Positions 11,149-22,294 of a DNA stretch of 64,000 nt are shown in pieces. Position numbers and translations under genes: made by a program. The notes under the pieces are model-generated. The model did no database searches. It worked only from the letters and a program-made list of their open reading frames with translations, and was not told where the DNA came from. Origin of the DNA: Nicotiana tabacum (taxonomy: Eukaryota > Streptophyta > Magnoliopsida > Solanales > Solanaceae). Every line of letters starts with the position of its first letter. Positions within the stretch are counted from its first letter, which is position 1. The stretch spans positions 192,840,103 to 192,904,102 of the forward strand of contig NC_134101.1 of assembly GCF_000715075.1 (NCBI RefSeq), read 5' to 3'.

Positions 11149-13046
11149 CTAAATCTGGACCACGATCGGATTAAGAGTAACTATTGGCTTCTTTGGGTCA
11201 TCACCTTCTACAATCAACCCGATTGAACCCTTGGGATCCCAATCATCCTCTATTTCAATCATGTGAATGCCTCCACCCTTATGGTCCGGCAAAGGGTTAT
11301 TACAAACATTTGGAGCAGGTTCCTTTGCCACAATAATCTTGTTGTCAATAAGATCCTGGATCTTGTCCTTCAGAGAACGACATTCGTCGATGGTGTGTCC
11401 CTTTATGCTGGAATGGTACGTATAGGATTTGTTTGGGTTAACCCACTGTGAAGGGTTCTCAAGGGTTATAGCAGGGATGGGGGTGACATAATCAGCAACA
11501 TTGAGTCTCTTGTACAACTGGTCAATAGGTTCAGCAATGGCTGTGTATTGTTTAGGAGGCCGTCAGTCAAAGTTTGGTCGAGGTCTAGGGAAGTTTTGGC
11601 GTGTAGGAGGTGATTGATAGTAGGATGGTTGAGTATTGTAGGTTTGGTAAACATGTGCGGGTTGGGCATGTCTGGGTGAAGTAGGTTGATATGTGGGAGG
11701 TTTGGAGTTAGTTGATATATGAGTGGAGGTGTTGGGTAAATTTGGTATTTGGCAGGATATTTGGTTCTCTGTGCGACCATTATGGCTCCTACGTCCTTTT
11801 TCTTAGACACACCACCAGACTGCAAGGCCGTATTTGTATCTTGTAAGGCTTCGAAGTTTGTAACCATACCGCTTTTGATGCCCTCTTCAATTCTTTCACC
11901 CAGCTTGATAATGTCAGAAAATTTATGGCTCTCAATCAACATTAGTCGCTCATAATACTACGGGTCTTGAGCCTGAACAAAGAATTTGTTCATTTGTTCC
12001 TCCTCTAAGGCAGGTCTGACCTTAGCAGCTTCGGACCTCCAGCGAGTAGCATACTCGCGGAATGTTTCTGTAGGCACCTTCTTTAGATTCTGAATATAAA
12101 ACATATCTGACGGATTCTTGGTGTTGAACCTGAACCTGTCCATAAAGTCAGATGCCTTGCTTACCCAACTTGACCATTTCTTTGGATCTTGGCTAATGTA
12201 CCAAGACAGAGTATCTCCTTTCAGACTCCTCATAAAAAGCTTCATGCGGATTCTCTCATATTTCCCTACTACAACCAGCTTGTCATAGTACATTCTCAAA
12301 TGCACCCTTGGATCCACTGCACCATCAAACATCTCGAACTTAGGAGGTTTGTACCCCTCGGGTAGTTCGACATCGGGATGTATGCAAAGATCTTCGTAGC
12401 TTAGCCTTCAATTCCCTTGCTTCCTTCAACGCCTTGAGTTCGACTAGTCAATTTCTTAAGTTCCTCAACCAGGTTCCTGATGAGTAGACTCGGGTGTGTT
12501 TGAGATGGGTTGGGTGGAATGTGGCATAGTCTCCACATAGATGGGGATATTATGATGGGTGTGGAAGTGGTCATTTGTGGAGTTTTGGGGTTCTGGGATG
12601 AGCGGCGGAGTATTGTTTGAAGTATGGCAGGTGTTGTAGTGGTGGTGAGGAGCGGGATAGTTTTGTTGCTTTGGGATATTTTGTGGAGGTGCGGGGTTCT
12701 GAGCATTTGTGAAATTGACATCTGGAGTGGTGAGGGAAAATGAGAGATTTGCCAGATTCCGAACTTGATCAACTTCTTATCGGAATTTCAACAACTTTTG
12801 TTCGAGTTGGGATGCATTTTCTTTGGAAACCTGAGTACCATGACCATGAGTGACTTCTACCCTTTCATTTGAGTTTTCCTTTCTGGCGTTGTTCAATTCT
12901 TCCTTCTTCCCTTTGTTCTTGTTTTTGACAGGACTAAGAGGAGGAGTGGGTGGAGGGCCCATGGATCTCGTGGAATAAGATGATGTTGCTAGAGTGCATG
13001 AACTATCCTTTGGGGAGGGGAAATAATAAGCAAAAAATAAAAACAA
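11149..13046 (-). pseudogene. Element A gag (decayed)
   Basis: Capsid protein of element A. The N-terminal part at 12777-13046 has PPPTPPLSPVKNKNKGKK. A Pro/Asn-rich stretch follows, then the retrotransposon Gag core at 11958-12332 (VHLRMYYDKL, SLKGDTLSWYI, FREYATRWRSEAAKV) and the C-terminal part at 11149-11517. The zinc-knuckle-like YHSSIKGHTIDEC has lost its first cysteine compared with element B. At least three frame breaks are seen. Element C encodes the same protein at 61086-62374, with higher frame integrity in the core. Confidence 0.9.
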
Positions 13047-13291
13047 AAAGGTTAAAAGTTAGTGAGGATTATAAAAAATTTGATATTTAAAAACTGTGTC
13101 CTAACTTGGGAACCTCTTTGTGCCCGAGGTAGGCCAAGCGACAAGTTGATTTGGAGAACTTAGAATGTTGAATGCCTCATTTTATTGATAAAAAGTAGAC
13201 GAATCACAAATCGACACTAAATAACAGGAAATAAAAGTCATTAGTGGTTATTGGCCTTATTACATTTCATAAATCAAAAGAAAACTTCTAT

Positions 13292-14876
13292 CTATTTGGT
13301 TCCAGAAGGACCTTCCCCAGACTCGGCATCCTTGGCTTCGTCGAACAACTTTCCCAGCTCACAAAGTCCCAGCAATAGGTAGGATCAGGCTAGATATCCA
13401 CCTTCGTTTCCTTCAGCATTTTGACAGTCCTCGACCCTCTTAAGAAACTTCCTTTCTATCTCCACTATGCCTCGCTCCAAGTATCCTAGTCGTTTGTTAG
13501 CACTGACAGCCATGTCCTTCCACTCCTCAATTAGCTTTTAGTTGGCTTCTTGTATCTTACGGTGCTCATTTTCGAACTCCCGGATCCTCTTGTGCAGTTG
13601 ATTATATTTAACCTGTTCCTTGGCCCTCTCATTTACGATCCTGTGGCCCCTAGTAAACCCTGGTTGACCCAGACCATCGCGATTATCTTCCAACTAGCCT
13701 GAATAGTAGGGAGCACAACCAGTGTGGTATCTGTATGGCTCGATGGTATCTCTCACCATGACGATCTTGTAGTTCCACATATGCTGAGCTTGGCACTTAT
13801 AAGGACTGTCATCAGTCTGGAAGTCAGCCCGGAAATGACTCATCTTATCTACCCTGGGTATAACCTGCTTCCTACCAGCTTGCCTCATAACCCGAAGAGG
13901 GACGTAAGGGTATGTTCCTCTCGGACCGATCAATATCAGAAATGGTGCATCCTTGGATCGAGCAATGAATTCCTTGGTAGGGAACCACTCGAACATCAAT
14001 TGTACTTGACCCTCAGTTAGATTATTGAATAACTCTACCCATCCTTTGGCATCTTCTGGCTGGGCGAACATGTTGGGCATGTAATTCATTCGCTTAGGAT
14101 GATGGAAAGCGATATGATCATCCCAGTCCCTTCGCTAAATCTCTTGTTGGTATTCACCCCATTGGAGATGCTCCATGAGCTAGAGCAAAAGTAGCAAATT
14201 ACAGCCTTCGAAGTGTTTGGCTCCTCGTTGGCATATCTCAAAGGCTCAGTATATTTCTGCAATGATCATGGGCACAATACTGAAAGGTTTCCCACCAATT
14301 CCTTCCATTAGAGTTTTAGTTACCATAGCTAACCTAGTGTGGATCCTTGCTTTCTTCATTGGAAACACGATCATACCCAGGAAACAGAACATAAATACAA
14401 AGACCCTTCGGTGAATGCCCTAATGAGGTGATAGCAAACTCGTCCGAATAGGTACGGTAGGATTTGCTGTGACCATACCTCTAGTACAAATAATCAAAAG
14501 GAATATAGGATTCTTTCAGTCATGTCAATTCTGAATTCTTCTTTAAACCCCTCATTTTGAGGAAACCCCTGCCCTTGCGGTTCTCGGGCATTAACAAACT
14601 CGGAGTTTCCCATGGTATACCGTCCAATCCTCCTATTTCTTCTACCAAGGGTGTCATTTCAATGTCCCCAAAGCGGAACACAGACCTCTCACAATCCCAG
14701 AATAAAGTAGCAGCTTCTATGACCTTGTTGTTATGTTGGATTTCCAGGAGGGAAGGTAGGTTGACTAGATATTTTCGAACAAGGGTCTGATCACTGGAGT
14801 GGAGATCCTCCCACCAGCTTAGCAATTTTGGGTGGATGTTGGCGACCATGCCGAATCTGGGGACTTCGTGCCTCAT
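13292..14876 (-). pseudogene. Element A ORF1 (Ogre-specific extra protein)
   Basis: Protein of unknown function encoded upstream of gag, a hallmark of Ogre elements. It begins MRHEVPRFGMVANIH at 14876 and has WWEDLHSSDQTLVRKYL, GDIEMTPLVEEIGGL and, after frame breaks, the block FNNLTEGQVQLMFEWFP (13694-14089), then a helical, charged C-terminus ending at a TAG near 13292. The same protein is in element C (59229-60816). It resembles plant proteins annotated with the domain of unknown function DUF7745, as I recall them. No activity is assigned. Several stops make it non-functional. Confidence 0.85.
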
Positions 14877-14947
14877 ATTTCAGAAAACAAAAGGGCTAGG
14901 CCCTTACCCCTGCCAGACTCGACTATTTAATATCATCAATTGGCAAT
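14877..14947 (-). mobile_element. Element A leader stub
   Basis: About 70 bp of leader directly upstream of ORF1, homologous to 59155-59228 of element C. The primer binding site, the rest of the leader and the 3' end of the adjacent LTR are missing; the join to LTR sequence occurs at 14948. Confidence 0.75.
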
Positions 14948-15309
14948 AAAATAGCATGTCTTACACATACTACTTAGGTCTGATTTAAAATACTGAAGAT
15001 GTGGGAGATTAATTATTGAGGCAGATTAGTTTATTACATAACTCAGATAAGAAGTCTGAATCAGGCCTGTCTACTGGTTGTAGCGATTAACAAAGCGGAT
15101 TCAATTTGCAGTTATTACTCTAAGGCTTGCCTAAATGCTTAGGCGGGGTTCTATAGGCATGCTTGCTAAACCTTGTTATGCGAGGGAATTAGGTTATTAA
15201 AAGAGGTTTAAAAATTAAACCGGTTACAGGTTCTGCAGGCGATAGTATCTACTATTACTGATTTTAGTTCCTAGGAGCATGAAATCTAACATTGATTGTG
15301 AATAAAATG

Positions 15310-15545
15310 AATCAGAATTACTTAGAAAACCTCTATAGGCATGATTTCTATATATAGTGAATATACAGAATTTAAAACACCATATAGGCATGGTTTCTAG
15401 GTGAAATTTTGAATATACAGAATTAAAAAGTACCCTATAGGCATGTTTTCTAAATGAAGTTTGCATATGCAGAATTTAAAAGTACCCTATAGGCATGTTT
15501 TGTAAATGAAGTTTGAATATGCAGAATTTAAAACATCCTATAGGC
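15310..15545 (-). repeat. LTR minisatellite, second LTR copy
   Basis: Counterpart of the array at 1196-1440, with the same unit CCTATAGGCATG plus TTTCTA and similar copy number. Confidence 0.8.
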
Positions 15546-16598
15546 ATATTTTCTACCCTTGCATGCATATTACCCAACCCTTTTTACTAGTCAGCCCCAA
15601 ATATTTATTACAACTTATTCTAAACCAGAATAATAAATTACATCAGAAAAGTACAAAGAAAAGTACAGCTAGAGGAAACCCGATTCTTGACTTCCTCTCT
15701 GTGTTATGAGATAAACCAACTCAAAGACCATTGATCCAAAGACTTTCTTCAGACTTGAGTGTGTCAGAGCTCCCTAAGGGCTTCAATAGTACACCGGGTA
15801 GTGCTCATACCCAAGTTTCATAACCAGAATAGGGACAAGTGCAGTGTGGAAGTGCCAACCCTTATGTGTCCGAGTTTAGAGGGAGCTCATGGGTCCCAAG
15901 GTAAGGCTCACAAGAGGGGGGCAAAACTTAAGTCTAAGAGAGAGTGGAAATGCAGAAACAGAGATTTACGAACTAAGGAAGAAAAGAGGTGCTGGGAAAC
16001 AGTTACAGAGTTGATAACTTCACACAAAAGGGGTTCAGGGGTTGGGAATTTATTGCAAAGAGCCTATGTACTTAGGCAAGGGTCAGCTTTGGGCATGCAC
16101 GGTAATAGAAGATGATGGCATGCCTATAAGCCTACCAGAACACATAACATCATAGAGACATAGAGGTTATGATCCCAAGGGATCAAGTTCGAGTTATGGA
16201 CAACAATGTTCCATATTGCCATGCCTCAAACAAACCATAAGTATCAAACACATTGGGGCAGGGGTTTAGGGTTCATAATACGTAGATTCAGAATAGGAAG
16301 AAAGAAATTAGAGCATGCTAAAATAAAATGCTGAATTAAATACAAGCAGTAAGCAGACAAGAATGCAAGAACATTAAGTAACCATGTTGTTGTTGATGCT
16401 GAAAACTTAATTAGGACATACTAGTTCAAAGAAGCAAAGCATAGTAAAGAAGGGTAGCAGGATTTTTGAAATATAGCTTTGGATTTCAGCCAGCTAAATA
16501 GGCCACAGTAGAAGTAGTGAAGCAAGAGAGAATGTTTTGAGTGTAAATGAGTTCAGAACTAAGAGTGTTCGTGTGTTTGTGCTAATGAAAGAGCAAGG

Positions 16599-16608
16599 TA
16601 CTTATAGT
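16599..16608 (-). promoter_or_regulatory. TATA-like box, A 5' LTR
   Basis: The minus strand reads AACTATAAG, at the same relative position as in the other LTR. As the 5' LTR copy, this would be the promoter driving element A transcription. Confidence 0.5.
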
Positions 16609-19288
16609 TTGAAAACAGGTAGAAAATAAGGCAAGAATCATAGTTTAGCACTAATTATGGAACTATGTACTAATTAAAATCAAATCAGTAAGAGTACTTC
16701 CTTTAATTAAGGAGTTAAATTTAAACGGTAATAGGCAGAAAACATTTAAGGAAAGAAATCAAGTAGAGCATCATGTGCAGAATAGACAATTAGGGGTAAG
16801 TACATAGAGGTTCAATTAAGGGAACAACTAATGAAGAATCCTTGAAATACTCGGTTAATCCAAATAAGATAAGAAGACAAAATAAAGTTGCAGAATATAG
16901 AGATAATCAAAAATTAGTACATAGTAAATCAGGGAATCAAGGATTTCGAAATCACTGATTTAAGGAGAGTAACATGGGTTTCCATGAGTAAGCAAATAAA
17001 CCAAGTTAAAAATAGGAGAATCGAAAGTCTAAGGAATGTTTTCAAATTAAGCCCAAAAACAAGGAGCTCAGAGTCAATCAAAGAGAGAATCATGAGTCCT
17101 ATTTTAGCATATAAATAGAGTTCACTAAACATTAGGTATGTGAGGCTAAACTATGGCAAAGAGAAGCAACATGCAATAACAATCACAAATTCAGTAGACA
17201 GTGAATTATCGAAACATGGTAGTCACATAGGTCAACTTCATTAGCTTAGTGATAGAGAAAAGAGAGAGTATTAGAAGCATGCAAAAGGGTCAAGTAAAAA
17301 AAGGCCCTTTCTGAAAAGTATAGTCTAGTTTCAATGATTGCAAGAAACCAAATCACATAAAGAAATAGATACTGAAACAAAAAGGATTTCGAATCCAATC
17401 GAGCAACTTCAAACAGGCGAAACAGCTTCAGAAGCTCGAATACACCCCAAAGAAATTAGGGTTTTGAAACCAATCGGATTCAGAGATGATGAACAAGTAA
17501 ATCACACAGCAAATGGTCTCAGAACTCGAATGAACCCAAAATTTTAGGATTTTTACCACCAATCGAGTCTAGAGATGAAAAACAAATAAATAGAACAAAT
17601 ACTAACAAAAATAGAATCTGAAACCTCGAAAGGAGTTAAGGCCCTCAACAAGCAAACTCAAGTAGAAGAATGGCATAAGGAAACACAACAAAACGTATCA
17701 GACAACTTAACAGAAAACCTAATCGGAAAGGATAAAGTTTTTGAAGGTAGAGTCTTAGAAGAAACTTTGAGGAAAAATGTTTAAAAGTTTAGAGAAAATA
17801 CAGATCTAAAACAGATCTAAAAGAAATCGGAAGAACCTTAAAGGTTAGGGTTTCAGAAGAACCCAAAATGGTGAAAAAGGCTTTGAAGACCATCGATCAA
17901 AGCAGGAGAGTAAAGAATCAGACTCGAATAGCCATAGCTAGTCGGGGGAAGATCAGAGATGACAAGAGAACAACCATAAACTGAAATCGACGCAGGTCTG
18001 AACCAAGTTCTTTCACGATCTGGCCTTGAAACCATAATAATCGGGCATGTAGAGGCCAAAGGAGGTGGATACAGGCCTCCAATAGTCTTGGAAGCCATGG
18101 ATTTGGGAGGTTTTCGGGTGGTAGTTGAGGGCGACGGCTAGGGTTTGAGAGACGATTGAGAGAGAAGGGGGATTCAGAGGCGGTTGTAGGTAAGAAATGG
18201 TTAGGGTTTGGTGGTAGTTGGGAATTAATTCAGGAAAGGGTTAATGTGAGCCGTCGATTTAAGCGATCAACGGTTGGGATTAAACGGGAATCCAGGCGGG
18301 TTGTTTAAAAGGGTCATGGGTCGGTTTGAATGGGAATTGGGTCGGGGTAAAATTGGGTTTAAATTGAATTCAATTGGGGTCCGAATTGGGGCTATAATCG
18401 AAACAAAATTGAGCTAACATTTAAATAGCTACTTTTCCCTATTTGATTTAAAAAATAATAATAATTTCTTGAAACAAATTAAGGTACTAAAATGACTACT
18501 AGTAAATAATTATCAAACTAAAATACTGGACTTAATGTTTATAAATATAAACATAATTAAATCCAAAAGAGGCTAATATTGCATTTATATGCAATTTAGC
18601 TCTAAAAAATACTAGATAAATTTGTAAAAATATGTAAAAAATTATCTTAGCTATATTTTATCATAAATATGAAAATTCAATAAATGAGTCACTAAAATAA
18701 TAATTTTGGGAATAATTATTGGGTTTTTCTAGATAAAATAGGGCAATAAATTGATTTAAAAAATCTTTAAAAATTAAGAAAAAAAATAATAAAATATTTG
18801 GACAATCTTGTATATGCATAAATATGTTATTTGAAAGTATTTTGCATGTTAAAAATATTTAAAAAAAAATTGGGTATCAACAACGGGCAACAATTAAAAA
18901 AAACAACTAATTTAGAAAAAAATATATTTTTTGTCTTTTTTGAATAATGATGACACATGTAAAATCTTTTTGGATTTTCTTTTTCTTTTCTTTTTTTTTT
19001 TTGATTTATTTTTGAAAAAATGATGGGGAAAGTGCAGAATCTTTTTGAATTTTGTTTTTTCTTTTTTTTGGTTTTTTATTAAAAAAATGTAAAAGAAACA
19101 CATAACTGGGCCCTACTTGCTTTATTTTCACACTTCATCCTCTTTTCTTTGTCATTTTTTTTCCTTTTTCATTTGCCCTCTACTATCATTGGTCCGCCAA
19201 ATGACCCTTTTACCCTTGAAGAAATGCAACATGTAGCACACAAGATGCATCAAGATGGTCTGTTATTTTGGGTACACCTATCCTAGAC

Positions 19289-19312
19289 GGACCCAACCCC
19301 TGTGTTGAGTCC
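19289..19312 (-). other. Conserved leader hairpin (D)
   Basis: On the minus strand GGAC-U-CAAC pairs with GUUG-G-GUCC around the loop ACAGGG, with one U-G wobble. On the plus strand that pair would be a C-A mismatch, so the structure fits RNA of the element's own polarity. The 24 nt are identical in element B (44529-44552) and lie about 455 nt from the primer site in both. A packaging or dimerisation role is possible but untested. Confidence 0.6.
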
Positions 19313-19732
19313 CCAAAGCCAAATGCACATGATGCAAGCAAACGTTCCTACTAGGGATCCGACATAAAGCTGTGTTTTCTAGGTTTAAATCCTGAGGGTT
19401 GTGTTCTAGATCTGGCTTACCTGAGCGGACAACTCGAGCTGAAGAGAGGGCAACGTACCGGGAGCACTGAAGTTTACCCGGCCTTGTTGTCGGCCCAGCC
19501 CCGCTCTTATTTGGTATAAATTCTACATAAAAAGCGGCCCACGCGAACGGTGCACCATTTTTAGAAGACTCAAAGGGGTGGTATAAGAAGACATTTATAT
19601 ATAATTCAAATAATATCAAAACAGTAAATAGATGGCAATTAGCACAAAGGTTCACAAAATACAGTAACATTAACAAATAAATAAAGCCAAGTAAAATCCT
19701 ATTAACAAGCTCGAATTCTTGAACCCTGAACT

Positions 19733-19767
19733 AGAGATTCTGGGTTCGATCCCTAGCAGAGTCGCCA
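19733..19767 (-). promoter_or_regulatory. Primer binding site of D, extended tRNA-Arg match
   Basis: The minus strand starts TGGCGACTCTGCTAGGG four bases after the LTR end. The plus strand equals the 3' end of a plant tRNA-Arg as I recall it, from the variable region through the T arm (GGGTTCGATCCCTAGC) to the acceptor end and CCA. About 33 of 35 positions match, about twice the usual 18 nt. It primes minus-strand cDNA synthesis. Confidence 0.8.
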
Positions 19768-19771
19768 GAGC

Positions 19772-21938
19772 TGTCACACCTCCTCTTTCCTAACCCCGGA
19801 AGGGGTATATGAGGAGTTTTTCCAATTTAAGTGACAATCGAATAAGAATTATTATTATAAGATCAGAGTCGCCATTTGGGATAGTTTATGGTGTCCTAAG
19901 TCACCAGTTTAAAATCCCGAATCGAGGAAGATTTAACTCTGTTTACGGTCTGCGAACACAGAAATTTGGGTAAGGAATTCTGTTAACCCGGGAGAAGGTG
20001 TTAGGCATTCATGGGTTCTGTAGTTTTAGCACGGTCTCTTTGATCATACTTGGCTTATTAAAATTATTTAATTACCTATTTTAGAACGTATGTGCATTAC
20101 CCGCTTTTAATTAAGAAATTAACCTGAAATGGGTGACGCATACGTGTACCTATTTGTTTGGCGCGTCAAAAATCATGTCACGCGAACGTGTCCACAATTA
20201 ATAGTGCTTTATTATTATTAAGAAAGTTTGGCCGAAGTTGCGCGAACGCATACTCCAGTTTTGTTTTTAGAAATCGTAATCATGTGACGCGAACGTGTAC
20301 ACAATCACAATTGTATTTTAAACGCGCCTAAAGCTACGAACATTCATGTTAGAAATCGTAATCATATCATGCGAATGTGTACATAATCACGATAATAAAT
20401 TCAAAACTCACCTAAAGGTTTGCCTACTCGGGTGATGACGGCCTATGCATTCCTAACGATTAAATTAATAAAGCAAGTAAAAGAAAGCAAAGTAAAACAA
20501 TTTACGTCATTTTTTAGTTCTGATATGCTCTAACTAATACTCTTTATTTTAGAATGACATCTTAACACTTGAATTCAATTAACAATCTTCATCTTATATT
20601 AAACTAAAGCAAACAAGCAGAAAGCATTTTCACATTTTAATCTACCATGAAACTCAACAGGGAATTAATAACAATCGAATTCAACACTAAATTATTAAAA
20701 TATCAACTAACAGAAGTAGAATGAAAGCAGAAGTTGACCTCAAATTTGAAATCCAATGGTAAAATTGAAACAATTTCGAGCAAGGAACCGCGACCAAGAT
20801 TCAACAACGAACCTCGAATCGACTACCAACAAAAGCAGCATCTAAGTGGGAAACGTTGATCTCAACGGAGACACCAGTAAAGGGAGCACCTACTGTATGA
20901 ATAACAGTCGAACCCAAAATATCCACAAGCGTCGTCGTGGCTCCCCCATGTAGAAAATTACCTGCATTCACCAGATGTGGTGGGACTTGAAAAGAGTTGA
21001 GAATACGGCCTGGTTCAACGAGGTTAACATTTATGCCATGTGAGACAAAAACTTCAAGGAATCGTGAAGGCATGGAATCTACTGTGGATTCATAGTTCCC
21101 TCCTTCTTTCTCCAAGAATTTCTTCACTTACTCTATATTCATTTGTTTCATTTTGTTTTTTCTGCGACGACTCTTTTTCAGCAGATCGGCTCAATGGAAT
21201 TCAATTTCCTAAAAGTTCTACTACTATGAAATAATCAAAAGGGATCCACTTGAATTGAATCTAAGTCTCCGTTGTGTACTAGGTTGATGATGAAGTTAGG
21301 GTGTTATTTTTTGGTGAAGGTCTGCTTATGCTTAAGGTGTGTAAAGGAAGAAGAAGCAACGGCTGGGGTGTTTTTTATGATAGAAAACGGCTGATTTCAG
21401 CTCTTTAGGTCCTAGGCTTTTTCCAGGTTTTTACATCAAGAAGAAGAAGAAAGCTGATGGGTCTCTTATTTGCAAAAATGGCGCCCCTAGGTCCTAAGGT
21501 CTAAGGTGTTCTCCTCTAATTTATATTAGAGTCTAGGTTAGTTTTTGTAGGGTTTTTAGGTTAAGGGGTATGGTCCTAGGAATTATGGGCTTGGTCCGAA
21601 AATTAGTCTTAAAAAATGGGTTGCTTGAGCCCAAATTTTATTCTTTCCTGGCGAATGAGACTAAAAATACGATCTCATTTATTAATTAATCCTACTTAAG
21701 TAAAATAACTATTAAAATAAGACTGACCATTAAAACAAAACTATTTTTGGTATTTTTCAAGATTAAAAATGACTACAAAATATTAATGAAATTATTTTTT
21801 GTAATTTTCATTTTTTTGTAAAAAAAAATAAAGTAAAAGAGTCAAAATTAGTTGAAATAGTGATATTAAGCCTAAATTAAATATTTACATGCTAAAATGG
21901 GTGAAATCTCAGGGACGGTCAAAAATCACATGTCTACA
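19772..21938 (-). mobile_element. Element D 5' LTR with captured host sequence
   Basis: LTR of 2,167 bp running TGTAGACATG at 21938 to GGTGTGACA at 19772 on the minus strand. Its last ~400 bp (19772-20180) share blocks with the B LTR: GTGTGACA end, primer-site echo at 19864-19874 and TGCCTAACACC at 19991-20010. The middle contains a fragment of a thioesterase gene. The right flank is LTR sequence of another element (21939-22082). The 3' LTR of D lies outside the window. Confidence 0.85.
20801..21151 (-). pseudogene. Captured acyl-CoA thioesterase (hotdog) exon in the D LTR
   Basis: The translation matches the N-terminal half of the plant acyl-CoA thioesterase 13-like family, hotdog-fold enzymes that hydrolyse acyl-CoA. 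It shows FLEVFVSHGI, LVEPGRILNSFQVPPHLVNA, NFLHGGATTTLVDILGS and SVEINVSHLDAAF. The Asn and Asp of NAGNFLHGG and LVD correspond to known active-site positions. A TAA at 21128-21130 lies a few codons after the first ATG (21149-21151). After AAFV the sequence reads G|GTAGTC, a splice donor at the expected exon end, then non-coding sequence that looks like intron. Only exon 1 and its flanks were captured, so it cannot be a working enzyme. Confidence 0.8.
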
Positions 21939-22082
21939 ATGAGTTATTTGCTCTACCTGCCCTAACGCACCTTATATCCATTAGGTGGCGACTCTTCAAA
22001 TTCAAATACCTAATTCCCAAAAGGAAATGAGTTGTTCCCCATGAATGTCGAAACCTGGACTCCGCGAGGAAAAAGGGGGCGC
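21939..22082 (+). mobile_element. Ogre-type LTR 3' end, remnant
   Basis: A 144-bp fragment with the same U5 layout as the C LTR end (58520-58657): GGTGGCGACTCTTCAAA, GGAAATGAGTTGTTC and GGAAAAAGGGGGCGCGA. It is on the plus strand, opposite to D, and is cut on its left by the D insertion. What follows is not a primer site but the promoter of the antisense gene of E. Confidence 0.7.
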
Positions 22083-22117
22083 GATACCAATAATGCCACC
22101 GAACCGTCGTTGCCCTC

Positions 22118-22126
22118 CTTTAAATA
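22118..22126 (+). promoter_or_regulatory. TATA-like box of the antisense gene in E
   Basis: TTTAAATAT about 175 nt upstream of the first ATG, followed by a C/T-rich stretch typical of a plant 5' UTR. Gene copy G has a TATA box in the equivalent place. Both suggest the antisense gene has its own promoter. Confidence 0.5.
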
Positions 22127-22294
22127 TGAGGCAATTCCTCTAAGTAAAGAACTTTACTCTTTCTTCAACCCTTTTCCATCTTCGTCTCTTTCTCCAATCA
22201 CCCATTTCCTCTGCCTCTTTAAGTACTGGAAAAAGCCATGTTCTTGCCAGGAACACCACATCCCTATGCAACCCTTATTATTTAGCTTACAACC

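Larger units (their letters stand above)
14948..18882 (-). mobile_element. Element A 5' LTR, truncated
   Basis: Homologous to 836-4743, with small substitutions and indels visible throughout. It starts TGTTGATACCC (minus) at 18882. About 757 bp of its 3' end (corresponding to 79-835), including the conserved TGCCTAACACC block, are deleted together with the primer site. It contains a TATA-like box at 16599-16608 and the minisatellite at 15310-15545. Confidence 0.88.
18883..19771 (-). mobile_element. Element D 5' leader
   Basis: Untranslated leader of a B-like element, interrupted on its left by element A. The part at 19260-19771 is closely similar to 44500-45008 of element B, including the 24-nt hairpin and the primer site. 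The part at 18883-19100 is T-rich like the B leader at 43340-44160. No gene is seen. Confidence 0.8.

Noticed and set aside
18912..19103. Lys/Phe-rich ORF of 63 codons
   Set aside because: Pure T/A-rich low-complexity leader sequence.
19733..19767. Partial tRNA-Arg gene
   Set aside because: Only the 3' half is present and it sits exactly at the primer site position next to the LTR end, so it is an extended primer binding site.
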